NCBI GenBank assembly: GCA_900893395.1
Contig: CAAHFI011641921.1
Coordinates: 1-32,014 of the forward strand
Direction: 5' to 3'
Length of the DNA: 32,014 bases
Source: Euglena gracilis
Taxonomy: Eukaryota > Euglenozoa > Euglenophyceae > Euglenales > Euglenaceae
The position numbers and the translations under genes were made by a program. Positions 1 through 8,689 of this stretch are shown one piece after another (position 1 is the stretch's first letter; every line of letters begins with the position of its first letter). The notes below the pieces were generated by a model. It was not told the origin of the DNA and searched no databases. It worked only from the letters and a program-made list of their open reading frames with translations.

Positions 1-300
1 TAGCTCTGTGACTGCAGCTCTGACTGCAGACTAGTTCTGTGACTGCAACTCTGATTGCAGACTAGCTCTGTGACTGCAACTCTGATTGCAGACTAGTTCT
101 GTGACTGCAACTCTGATTGCAGGCTGGCTCTCTGACTGGTATCTTTGACTACAGCTCTGATTGCAGACTGACTCTCTGACTGGCATCCCTGACTGCAACT
201 CTGATTGCAGATAAGTTCTGTGACTGCAACTCTGATTGCAGGCTGGCTCTCTGACTACAGCTCTAATTGCAGACCAGCTCTGTGACTGCAATCAGAGTCA
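1..300. repeat. 31-base tandem satellite array
   Basis: About nine imperfect head-to-tail units of roughly 31 bases are visible, each built from the words CTGTGACTGCAACTCTGATT and GCAGACTAG. Some units are shortened or carry GGCTGG or GGCATC variants. The array is already in mid-unit at base 1, so it probably continues outside the window. Two or three diverged units recur at 15790-15870, just before the second copy of the SINE/BTB block, so this satellite lies upstream of both block copies. It is open in one frame on the minus strand, but that is a by-product of the periodicity and not a gene. Confidence 0.9.
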
Positions 301-571
301 ATTGAGCTCATCAACCAATTCGAACGATATTTCGAGCTACAGCGTGTTATCCTGTCCAAGGATGACGCGTCATTTTATGACTTTTAAACTTGAAAAAAGT
401 CCCTTTTAAAAAAAATAAGTGAATATCACCCTTTTTGGCAGGCTTACAGTGAATATCATCCTTTTTTTTGTTGCATCGCTCAAGCACAAATCCCAATAAA
501 AAGGAAATTTACAGTAGTTGCTAAATATCCGTAGATCTCTACTCATTTTTCTTTCTCTTTTCTTCCAGAAA

Positions 572-904
572 ATGATTGATATTAATGATATGTCCAAAGG
601 GAAGGCAGAGGCGACCGTGTTGACTGGAGAGGATGGCGAGGTGAAGGGGGAATGCGAGATGAAGGCAGAACCGACCGTGATGAAAGGAGAGGGAGACGAG
701 AAGAAGGGGGAAGGCGAGAGGAACTCAGAATCGACCGTGGTGACAGGAGATGATGGTGAGGAGAAGAAGGAAAAGAGGCAAGGGCGATATATGTATCGTC
801 CGACAAAGATTACCATGATGGTGCCGCTGTATGATGAGGATGAGGATGAGGACGAGGACGAGGATGAAGAGGATGGCAACCCAGTAAAGAAGCAAAAGCA
901 ATAA
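572..904 (+). CDS. Acidic, lysine-rich repeat protein (possible terminal exon)
   Basis: The ATG at 572 gives about 110 residues. The N-terminal part holds three roughly 20-residue repeats around the pattern E(A/P/S)TV(L/M/V)(T/K)G(E/D), encoded by a 60-base minisatellite at about 606-780. Then comes a short segment with RYMYRP, a run of alternating Asp/Glu, and a basic end with PVKKQKQ that could be a nuclear localisation signal. The frame is open upstream to 518, but a pyrimidine-rich tract ending in TTCCAG at 568 lies directly before the ATG and looks like a 3' splice site, so this may be the last exon of a longer gene. I do not recognise a family. Low-complexity acidic proteins of this kind are often nuclear or chromatin-linked, which is inference only. 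Confidence 0.5.
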   Translation: MIDINDMSKGKAEATVLTGEDGEVKGECEMKAEPTVMKGEGDEKKGEGERNSESTVVTGDDGEEKKEKRQGRYMYRPTKITMMVPLYDEDEDEDEDEDEEDGNPVKKQKQ

Positions 905-1435
905 CCTACTATCCACATTGCGAGGAAAAAATTGTGAGTGACTTTACTCTCACCATTGACCCAATTTCTTCCCGTACATATATTTTCCAACAACTTTCCT
1001 TAGATTCTTGAAGCTATCACGTCACAAATAATTCCAAATAATTTATCTTTTTTTTTTGCTAATGCAATCAAAGAATCTTAGTGCGACACTTTTTTGCAAC
1101 ATTAATGCTTAGATTTATCAGAATTGTTTTTGTTTAAAATTCATTTGTTTCATACTTGTTTAGTTTTGGTATCTTTTTTTTTGTTGCATAAGGGAATGAT
1201 AGTTGGAATTACACAGCTTTTTTTTGTCAAAAAAATATCTGGGTCAGAGTTTATCAGGTGTGTCCAAGTCATTCAGAGGCACAACCAAAAAAAAATTTGT
1301 GATGTTTTGCGTATATATATTTTTTTGTCAAGTTTAAAATGCTTAACTTATGTATAACAAAAAACTCTCTGATCAAGATTGAAGTTTTGATGTTTGCCCC
1401 CCTTTCTTCGTCCTCTGTGATTTAAAATATCTAGT
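905..1435. other. AT-rich stretch, no gene seen
   Basis: The stretch is rich in T and A runs. The few open frames are short and of AT-rich composition, with no motif. It may hold the 3' untranslated region of the acidic repeat gene. Confidence 0.6.
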
Positions 1436-1640
1436 CGTGGCCACCTTGGTGTAGTGATAACTACTTCGATTCAAAAATATAATAATTTATTTCTTTTTGT
1501 AGTTTCGATTCCCACTCCTGTTAGGTTATAACCATCTTCGCAGAAGCCCGTACCTTTGTTTTAAGTGTTTCGGTGGTCATTTAATGGACATAAATGAAAA
1601 TGGTTCAAAAAAATTTGTATGGATGGATGTGCTCTTTGTT
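1436..1640 (+). repeat. tRNA-derived SINE-like element
   Basis: A polymerase III A-box-like word TGGTGTAGTGATAAC lies at about 1447-1461, and a B-box-like GTTTCGATTCCC at about 1502-1513. The head starts GTGGCC, as a tRNA-like 5' end would. The spacing of the boxes is longer than in an ordinary tRNA because an AT-rich insert lies between them, so this is not a functional tRNA. The tail runs into AT-rich sequence with A runs near 1606. Its right end is not sharply defined. Confidence 0.5.
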
Positions 1641-1670
1641 GTTTTTCTCCGAAAGAAATATTTTTAGATG

Positions 1671-1990
1671 AGTAGGGGCATTGTGTAGTGATAATAATAT
1701 TCACATACCCATTCATTGTTTTTCTGTAGTCTCATTCCAATGGGAGTTTTGACGATTATGTATTCGACGATGAAGCGTGTCATCGAAAAGATCTCAAACA
1801 GAGCTTTTTCGTTACCATCTTTAACGTCAATTTTTTTCCTGATTATTTTCCTCTGAATTTTTTTTATGTGTGGGTGTGTTTCAAAAAGAAAAAAAAAAGC
1901 TCTGGTGGTAACAGATATCTGGGACGTCGAGGCGAGACTCGAAAGAATTTCAGCGGAATGCACATGGACAACGGATAAAATCATGAAATA
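1671..1990 (+). repeat. SINE-like repeat, copy in duplicated block 1
   Basis: The head GGGGCATTGTGTAGTGATAA resembles the A box of the element at 1436, and GTAGTCTCATTCC at about 1726-1738 sits where a degenerate B box would. The body contains GATGAAGCGTGTCATCGAAA and a later AAGCTCTGGTGGT segment. A close second copy lies at 15879-16205. The two share order and length, so they were probably duplicated with the neighbouring BTB gene and did not insert independently. Confidence 0.55.
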
Positions 1991-2211
1991 TGGATATGAA
2001 ACTTGATATTTTTGGAGTCTGTGTGTTTTTTTTTTGTTTCTTTTCATTTTTGTCTGTTAATTACACACACATCAACATAGACCAATTTGGGTTGATTCAA
2101 CCTGACACCGACAAAAAGAAAGTTCATCGGGTTTGTTATGTTGTTTGGTTACTTCACAGTCTGCATTCAATTCAACTGTTTGAATTAAAGCTTTTTGGTT
2201 TTTTATCGTTA

Positions 2212-2330
2212 CTGTAACTTTCCTATTTACTGGAATATATATAAATGTGAAATGTGATATTTCCTTAGTAATTCTTCCGTTTTTCATATTATCCTGACAA
2301 CCATGTTCTCAATAATTAGGAAAGTCACAG
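2212..2330 (+). mobile_element. MITE-A, complete copy, TA target duplication
   Basis: This 119-base element starts CTGTAACTTTCCTA and ends TAGGAAAGTCACAG, an almost perfect terminal inverted repeat, and is flanked by TA on both sides (2210-2211 and 2331-2332). It has no coding capacity. The TA target and short inverted ends suggest mobilisation by a Tc1/mariner-type transposase. The matching point in the second copy of the duplicated block (about 16695-16705) is an empty site, which shows that the insertion came after the duplication. Confidence 0.9.
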
Positions 2331-2572
2331 TAATTATTGGATTTGAGAAATCTTAGAATGGTGATTATCAACGCATTAACGTCGATTGTTTTTTTTCTTA
2401 TTTAATCTTTATATTAATAATACGTAATCTAGTCTATGCGTCGCCCTGTGACCATCGTGAGAGACTGGCGGAGGTGGTGGCCCTGAACGAGGGGTCAGCG
2501 CCAGTGCTACTCGACGTGGGTGGCGTCCGCTTTCACACTTCATTTGCAAATGGGTCCCTTTATCACATACCA

Positions 2573-2641
2573 TGCGACCCTCCTAACTATTGAGAACTTA
2601 GTCGTTGAGATAATATGAAAAAGGGAAGAGGAAAGTTACAG
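2573..2641. mobile_element. MITE-A remnant inside BTB intron 1
   Basis: It starts TGCGACCCTCCTAACTATTG, a worn MITE-A end with the inner GAGAAC word, and ends GGAAAGTTACAG followed by TA. The middle is deleted. The equivalent remnant in copy 2 starts at about 16909, so it predates the duplication. Confidence 0.6.
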
Positions 2642-3068
2642 TAACAAAAAATGTATATATACAAAGTTTTTCTGTTTTGCATGCTGTGTTTAAGTTGAAA
2701 TATTAAACATTTTAAAATAACACTCTTTTCAGTACCCCCATCCCCTCTATTTTTTTTGTGTTTTTCCTATCAACAAAAAGAGGGAGGGGGGGGCAGACAT
2801 GTTCGCCGATTTGACCAAAAAAAAAGCATAAATAATTCAATGTTAACTTCAAAGTGAGAGTTTACCAACGGTTAAAAAAAAATCAACAAAGAGGTACCCG
2901 ATGCGAACCCTGCAACAGGAGACGAGCAACATGCTGAACACCCTTTGTGAAAAGGGGTTAATTGCGGACGAGGCAGACGACGACGGCTACATCTGGATAT
3001 CCAGTTGAAATGGAAACGTGTTCATTTTACTCTTCAATTTGTTGCTTGGTATCACTCCGCATAGATAT

Positions 3069-3283
3069 GGTGGGACATCGAAAGTCATATTAAAGCCCAC
3101 CCTGAAAGACCCCTGGATTTCTAATCTTGCTGACCTATTAATTCTGAGAATGTCCCGGAGGAATTTTTATTTTATTACCAATATTAGACAGAACGTGATT
3201 TTAAAGGAAACAACCGTCCAAAATTTGAATAGACACCACTTCGTTGTCTTTGATTTATTTTGCCAAACTGAAAGTGTATTTTC
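3069..3283 (+). mobile_element. Old MITE-B remnant inside BTB intron 2
   Basis: The sequence from GGTGGGACATCGAAAGTC to CAAACTGAAAGTG follows the young MITE-B copies (for example 14979-15252) along most of its length but is well diverged. It lacks the right inverted end, where the intron's polypyrimidine tract and AG follow instead. A parallel remnant lies at 17960-18155 in copy 2, so it was present before the block duplicated. Confidence 0.65.
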
Positions 3284-3696
3284 TTTGACAGATTGGATAT
3301 CCGACGCCACCTTTGTCGACCGGGATCCCCGGACATTCGTTGATGTGTTGGCTTATTTGCGCAATGACCCGCAACCGGACTACTTTTCTGCGTCGATGCA
3401 GCGGGAGTTGCGGTACTTTGCTCTTTCAAGAACTATGGAACCTGCAACAACACCCAGACCGGTTTAAAGGTCGGACGTTTGATAAGAATCCCAGGACTAT
3501 GTGTTTTTATAATTTTTCCAATCCGTAAAAAAAAACTGAAACTGTATAGCAAGGTTTAAAAAAAAACTGTTATTGCTGTGTTGACAAGTTGCATTTTCAG
3601 ATTGAAAGTCTCATAAAAAAACAGTCGTAAACACAAGCTTTCAATTTGTGTGTCGCACTTCAATTTAACAACTACTTTAAACACTACATACCAACA

Positions 3697-3812
3697 CTCT
3701 AACTTTCCTCTTCCTCGTTATCGAAAACAAGCTAGTTGACGAGATAACACGAAAAACGGAAGAATTCCTTGTATAAAAATCACATTTTACATTAATATAA
3801 ATTCCAGTTATC
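3697..3812 (-). mobile_element. MITE-A remnant
   Basis: The words CTCTAACTTTCC, GACGAGATAACACG, GGAAGAATTCC, TCACATTTTACATTAATATA and AATTCCAG follow MITE-A in reverse order. The right terminal repeat is lost. The rest of 3470-3845 is AT-rich without a gene. Much of it recurs at 18460-18715 in the second block copy. Confidence 0.6.
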
Positions 3813-3845
3813 AAGAAAGATATTAAGAATTTATCGATTGTGCAA

Positions 3846-4245
3846 TAAACCAACAGACTGGTCCGGTGGGGTTGCATTATAAACGGTCTGTAATAGACGG
3901 TTTCAACTCGGTTGAGTTTTGATAGACTCTCGCCTGGTCTGGTTTGTGAACGAGACGGCACACTCCGGATCCTGGCGGGGGATTATAATGGACAAGCATC
4001 CACTAAACAATTCACACCTTAATTGCTCAAAGTGTGATTTCTTTGAATGTAGGTGCTTGAATTTAGGGTTGATAATTTTCTGGCATGGAGTGATACCACA
4101 ATTACGTCTGGCAAATGCTCATTTCGTTGCTTGGTTTTTTTACCGATACAGGCAGGGATATGAAGATGTCAGATCGCAGTCCGTGTGATGAATTCCAACG
4201 TTGTTAAAATTTGTTTTTGTGACGAAGTTTGTCTTTTGTTTACCC
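3846..4245 (+). repeat. Dispersed repeat R, copy 1 (inverted copy at 26955)
   Basis: About 400 bases recur in inverted orientation at 26955-27335. One stretch (about 3913-4010) keeps an open, similar peptide in both copies (RLSFDRLSPGLVCERDGTLR, then AGDY.GQASTK), so it may descend from a coding sequence. I see no known motif, no clear terminal repeats and no target duplication, so I cannot say whether it is a transposon or a piece of a larger duplication. Confidence 0.65.
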
Positions 4246-4344
4246 TTTTCGGTTCATGCGGTACAATTTCTTCGTCGGTTACTACATCCAGAGATTTGTT
4301 TTGTTACCGAAACCTGTGGAGTGGGCAGATGTCACAACAGTCAG

Positions 4345-4455
4345 CCTTTCCTATGATAATTTTCCATTTTAGTGGAATTTATATAAATACAAAATGTAAC
4401 ATTTAACGGGAAATTCTTTCATATTATCTTGACGATCATTTTCTCAATAACCAGG
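4345..4455 (+). mobile_element. MITE-A remnant
   Basis: TTTCCTATGATAATTTTCCA, TGGAATTTATATAAATACAA, GGGAAATTCTTTC and CATTTTCTCAATAACCAGG follow the MITE-A body. Both outer ends are worn. Confidence 0.6.
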
Positions 4456-4469
4456 CCCAGTCCAGCGTA

Positions 4470-6120
4470 ACGTTTAACGTATAAATCAAATCTCTGATGA
4501 AATTACCCACTAACCTTATCGCTGATAGAAACACAATTACTGCACAACTGGATACTAAAAACATCCCCCTTTAACTATGCGGTTTTTTCCGGTCAAACAA
4601 TATGAACTTATAAATATAATACAACGTGTAGCCACCAAGGGATTTTTTTATGGAACATACACAAATTTTTTTTTGTTTTACGATAAAACTACTTATGATC
4701 TCATCTGTAATAATCCTGTAATTTTCAAAATTTAAATATTGGGCTACACTGCCGTCGTAAATATGCAATTTTGAAACGATATGTTTTTCGGAATGGTTGG
4801 ATGCAACTGTGGCATTGTAGACAAATATACAATCGGAGAAAAAATATACAATCGGATAATTTAGAATAGAAAAATAACAGAAGGTGCTCACCTACCAAGG
4901 ACCCCGTGTTCGGCCAATGTTTGCCAGATGTTCATATGTGTAAAGATGATCTGAGATTTCTCGGTCATTACCAAAGGTGTATATATAAATTTGACAAATC
5001 AAGTAATATTTCGACGAGTGAGTGGTCTACTTAACCTTTTTTTTTGGGGTGAGGGGTTTTACTCGTTTGATTTTTTTTCTATTCTTGCTTTAATATGGGA
5101 TGTGATTCAGATAAGCGGACATTTTCTCTGACCGTCGATGACCTTTTGATACGTACTTTTGATATCCCATTCGGAGCTTTGCTTTGGTACACCTCCCTCC
5201 CCCTTAATGTGGGCAGGGCCTTCGGTTTTTTAATCCGGTTTTCTTTTTCACTTAAAATTGTTTTTTTCTTGACGTTTTAAGGTCTTTCGGATCTAGCAAC
5301 GCCTCCTGTCTAGGATACCGAAGCAAAGCTCTGTTGTTACCATTGGACAAACCACTTGTGGTGAAACCATTTCCTGCCTTGAAATCCGATGATATGATAC
5401 AGCTACTTTCACATAGATGCTTCTGTTTATCAGACGTGGTATCTAGCATTGGGTTATTAGATCTCTGTTTTATTTTCACAGCTCTATGTGGTTTTTTCTG
5501 TGATTTTATTTAGTCATTGAAACTGGAAATTCACAATAAAGACAACTTTGAAAGAGCCCCAATATTTTCCAATCTAAATTCTTTTTATTCAAAAAAATTG
5601 TGTTTTTTTTGTATCATAAGAAGATTGAATACGGGATTGGTTTTTTCCCTATTGTTTCTCTGATAGTTGTGGTTTCCGTATTTTTTGTGGACTAAACTAA
5701 ATAGTAAAATCGTTATCACGGATAGTCACCCCAATTTTTCTAACCGTTGACCAAAAACCATCATACCTTTTACCTTTGATATCTTCTATGTAATTCACAT
5801 ATTCGTGAACAACCAAAACTTTTTGGCATTCCAGTGAGCGATAAGGCTCTGTTCCTGCATCAACAGTTTGTTTCTCATCAATGCCTTTGTGCTTTTTTTA
5901 TGTAAATACATACACACATAAAAAAAAGTTAATGTTTTTGTGTGATGAATACATCTTTAAAAGCTACAATTTTGCAATAATTTTGGTTTTTTCTATGTTT
6001 CCTATGTATTACAAAATGTACTCAAAAATTTTTTGATTGGTTGTGTTTTTTTTTTTAATAAAAAGCTTTTATCGACAAGACCCATATTTTTATTGAAGTG
6101 TATATTTGTATATAGTGTAT
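4470..6120 (+). repeat. Segmental duplication, block D2 copy 1
   Basis: This stretch pairs in direct orientation with 27590-28930. Shared landmarks include CGTATAAATCAAATCTCTG at the start, GAAACACAATTACTGCACA, GTGTAGCC followed by AAGGG, GGTGCT.ACCTACCAA, ATGGGATGTGATTC near 5095, AGCAAC.CCTCCTGTCTAG near 5294, and GTTAATGTTTTTGT near 5929. Similarity is interrupted by indels, so it is an old duplication. Apart from the small ORF at 5095 I see no gene in it. Confidence 0.75.
5095..5280 (+). CDS. Small hypothetical ORF, conserved with 28351
   Basis: The ATG opens a peptide MGCDSDKRTFSLTVDDLLIR that continues with TFDIPFGALLWYTSLPL. The copy in the second arm at 28351 reads MGCDSDKRTLSITIDDLLIR, then TFDIPLGDLL and YTSLPL. 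The replacements are conservative (L/I, V/I, F/L) and the one length difference is six bases, which keeps frame. That hints at past coding constraint over about 37 residues. Beyond YTSLPL this copy becomes T-rich and hydrophobic, and the true end is uncertain. I recognise no family. Confidence 0.35.
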   Translation: MGCDSDKRTFSLTVDDLLIRTFDIPFGALLWYTSLPLNVGRAFGFLIRFSFSLKIVFFLTF

Positions 6121-6124
6121 ATAG

Positions 6125-6369
6125 TGTATATAATTCCTACCAATAGGATTTTATATGAATGAGGAATGTGATATTTCCCAGGAAATTCTTCTTTTTTTAA
6201 TGTGTAATTTTGACAACTTTTTGCCCGTTTGAAAAAAAAGGTGAATCCTTTTTTATTGGAATTTATGTAAATTCGAAACCTGATATTTCCGGGTGAGTTC
6301 TTCCGTCAAATTATCCCGACAAATATGTTCACAATAACCAAAGTTACAACCAGCTGGAAAGTCACAGCA
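6125..6369 (+). mobile_element. Two adjacent MITE-A remnants
   Basis: The first (about 6125-6230) shows ATTTTATATGAATGAGGAAT and GTGATATTTCCCAGG. The second (about 6240-6369) shows TTGGAATTTATGTAAATTCG, GATATTTCCGGGTGAGTTCT, TTATCCCGACAA and ends GGAAAGTCACAG. Outer ends are worn except for the last. Confidence 0.6.
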
Positions 6370-6483
6370 AATGTACCCAGTGTCGATTTTTTTGGTCGTA
6401 CGTTATCGCGGTGTACTCGCGAGGGCGATGTCTCGTGCGTTTCGCTCCTGGCATTTATGGGCTCGGAATGTGACAATGTCATC

Positions 6484-7170
6484 CTATGTAGGAAATAAAT
6501 TGCCATCCGTGTCATCCCATTCAGCGCTTTCGTGTTCACCCAACCACCAGCAAAGCGGACAGCGGCCCACCACCTTCTTCCACGCGTTTTCGTTGTCGGC
6601 CAATCTGTCAATCATTTTTGTAAACCATCTCATCAATGCCATCGTGCAGCTATCACAGACGTGATGGAGCTTCACAACTCTTCACTGTGAAACAAGCACG
6701 GAAACAACCACACAGGTTCCACGTTAAAACACCCCGGACACCCCCGACAAATCCGTCAATCCCATTTTCCTCTCTGTGATCGTCGTACAGTGTATATCTC
6801 CTAAGAATTCTAACCAGATGTGTCGGACGACACGCTCCGTAGGGTAGATATCGAATACGAACAGACGATTGCCAATTACGTACACGAGGGCGCTTCCGGG
6901 GATATTACAGCGCCATACGTCGAATCCACCCAATCGCTTGTATTTGACGTCGTCACCGAACGTTGCATCCCGTTGCAGCAGCGCGAAGAGTACATCGTTG
7001 GCATCACGATCGACCACCAGTCGGCAGCGTTTGGCACCGCTGCGTACGACCTCAAATCCGTAACGAAGTGTTCCGGAAACTGATTTTTGGTTGTTGTTTT
7101 TGTCGTCACCAACCGGTCGAAACAACATGCTTCCCATCGATGCAAGACCTTTCTTATCATGTAAGTTCAT
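6484..7170 (-). pseudogene. Broken RING-like virus-type gene, copy A
   Basis: The upper part, from the ATG at 7170, is a GC-rich frame of about 148 residues containing ALVYVIGNRLFVFDIYP, which resembles RLYVIGTRYVVFES in the gene at 30393-31593. The lower part (6484-6675) contains HHVCDSCT and, some 30 residues later, GRCPLCW. These are the kind of CxxC and CPxC pairs that bind zinc in RING fingers of E3 ubiquitin ligases. The same two parts in the same order occur in the 31 kb gene, which supports one family. It looks broken, with roughly one or two breaks. Composition differs sharply from the AT-rich surroundings, as expected for a virus-derived fossil. A plus-strand frame over 6820-7083 is a shadow. 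Confidence 0.55.
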
Positions 7171-8551
7171 CCTTCCTGTTAATGTCTTACCAAAAATATA
7201 CTTTGGGACGACTCCGAATGATTGAGGGGGATTAAAAAAAAAGGAAAATGCACGTATGTCTTCCTGTCTAATGAAAAAAAAAACAATTTATTTGTTTTTT
7301 GTCCTTTTTTATTAGATTTTATGAATCTGAATTTTCTCAAAATCCCAACATTAATTTTGTGTTTTCTTTGTTCTTGCAGAAGCATATACAAAATGACAAG
7401 TGCCGCGCAACAATATGCTGTGAGTACAGTTTTGACGCCAAGATCATTTCTTTTTTTTTGTTTAAACTATCCGATAACTGATAAGTGGGGGGGGGGCTGG
7501 GACAGAAGCAAAATACAGTCTTTTCCTATCTATATAAATTTTGAAAAATAAAATCAAGGCTTATAACATAATAAAATATATATTTTTGCTCATTTATAGA
7601 AAACAGATTTTTCCTATTCACACAAGCCTTAGTTTAATTTTTTTGAATAAATAATACCCTACCAAATAAAAGGTTTTCATTTAGTTTGTAATTGTCAGTG
7701 TTTTTTTGTGAGCCCCTCCCCACCTCAAAAAACACAACCCAGTCCAGAGGGTTGGAATAATCAGAAGCTTTGCTTATAAGTTTGTTTGTATTTTTTCAAT
7801 TCAAAAAAAAATACGAGAAGAGATATGGCTCAGGTACACAACAAAGCAGTTACCTCAAGGACACAGTGAACGAGGGTACATATCAGATGTCTTGGCGTAT
7901 TACATTAATTATGTACAGGTTGTTTTATTAAAGTAACTCTTTCATTTTTAAATATTATGATAATTTTACAGAAGCAGGTTAGAATATTTACCAAAAAAAG
8001 GTAAATTTGCTTGGTTGAGACCTTATATCCTGACCACAAAAAAAATCACATTAGTTTTTTATCCAAAGAAGTAAAAAACCTTCAACTAATATTAAGAAGT
8101 CAAAAGATAATTGGAATTCGTTGATATTTTCAAAGCATTTGTTAAAAAAATACACATTTGTTATCATAAAAAAAAACTTGTTGTCATTGACATACTGGAC
8201 TTCACTTCGTATGTGAACAAGACTTTTTGTTTGAGTGTTTTGTCCAATCCTAACAATTACCCCCGGAAACTTTAGCTTTGATACAAGAGTACGAATAGGT
8301 ATATTTTCAGTTCATTTTTATATCACCCCCCCCCTACCATTGCTTAGCCCTGTCCCCCCCCTTCCCAAATTCTGGGTTGGATACACAGAAGGATATACAA
8401 GACCCAGAATAAACACAACCGAGAGAGTATTTTCTTTTTTTTATTTTGGTGGTTCTTAAAAGGAGGCGGAGAAAACTCCTCTCTTTTGTTTTCTTTTTCG
8501 TGTGTGATTATTTCTCCCTTTTCTTTATTTTGACAATGTCACATTTCTTGC
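7171..8551. other. AT-rich gene-poor stretch
   Basis: Many T and A runs and two C-rich patches (near 7715 and 8325) are present. No open frame has coding-like composition and no terminal repeats are visible. Frames such as 7222-7551 are hydrophobic readings of T-rich DNA. Confidence 0.6.
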
Positions 8552-8553
8552 TA

Positions 8554-8687
8554 CTGTAACTTTCCTATTTTTTGGAATTAATACTTACGCAAAATGTGAT
8601 TTCCCTGGGAATTTCTCTGGTTTTTTTATATTATCTCGATAACCATGTTTTCGAAAGTTCTCGAAAGTCGAAAGTCAAAAGTCACAG
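8554..8687 (+). mobile_element. MITE-A, full-length variant with TA target
   Basis: This copy of 134 bases starts CTGTAACTTTCCTA and ends AAAAGTCACAG, with TA at 8552-8553 and 8688-8689. The extra length comes from a small internal tandem expansion of TCGAAAGT near the right end. Confidence 0.85.
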
Positions 8688-8689
8688 TA

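Larger units (their letters stand above)
2433..3467 (+). pseudogene. BTB/POZ (T1, KCTD-like) gene, copy 1, three exons
   Basis: Exon 1 (about 2433-2570) encodes the BTB start LLDVGGVRFHTSF. Exon 2 (about 2892-3003) encodes TSNMLNTLCEKG followed by DEADDDGYIWIS. Exon 3 (3292-3467) encodes DATFVDRDPRTFVDVLAYLR and RELRYFAL. In this order they match the potassium-channel tetramerisation (T1) type of BTB domain: LNVGG.F.T, then F.DRDP..F..IL.YLR, then EA..F. Intron 2 (3004-3291) has GT..AG ends, a TTTTCTTTGACAG acceptor and keeps frame. No channel pore follows, so a KCTD-like cullin-3 adaptor is the nearest known role. The end after RYFAL does not continue cleanly in either copy, so I call it a probable pseudogene or incomplete gene. 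The exons are GC-rich like the virus-like genes, so a viral source is possible. Confidence 0.7.
1671..3640. repeat. Segmental duplication, block D1 copy 1
   Basis: This roughly 2 kb block carries the SINE-like repeat and three BTB exons with their introns. The same elements occur in the same order and orientation at 15879-18715. Copy 2 is longer because three 274-base-type MITEs sit in it. Copy 1 in turn carries a MITE at 2212-2330 that is absent from copy 2. Diverged satellite units lie upstream of both copies. Confidence 0.8.

Noticed and set aside
1-300. Regular repeats suggestive of a CRISPR array
   Set aside because: Units are contiguous without unique spacers, and the genome context is eukaryotic. 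It is a tandem satellite.
406-993. Minus-strand open frame of 195 codons
   Set aside because: It is a Ser/Phe-rich antisense reading of the acidic repeat gene and T-rich flanks.
1436-1520. Possible true tRNA gene
   Set aside because: The boxes are too far apart, and I could not form acceptor and anticodon stems, so it is better explained as a SINE head.
6820-7083. Plus-strand open frame of 87 codons
   Set aside because: The minus strand of the same DNA shares a module with the gene at 30393-31593, so the plus frame is a shadow.
7222-7551. Hydrophobic plus-strand frame that could look like a membrane protein
   Set aside because: It is a reading of T-rich background with Phe and Leu runs, has no paralogue and no coding composition.
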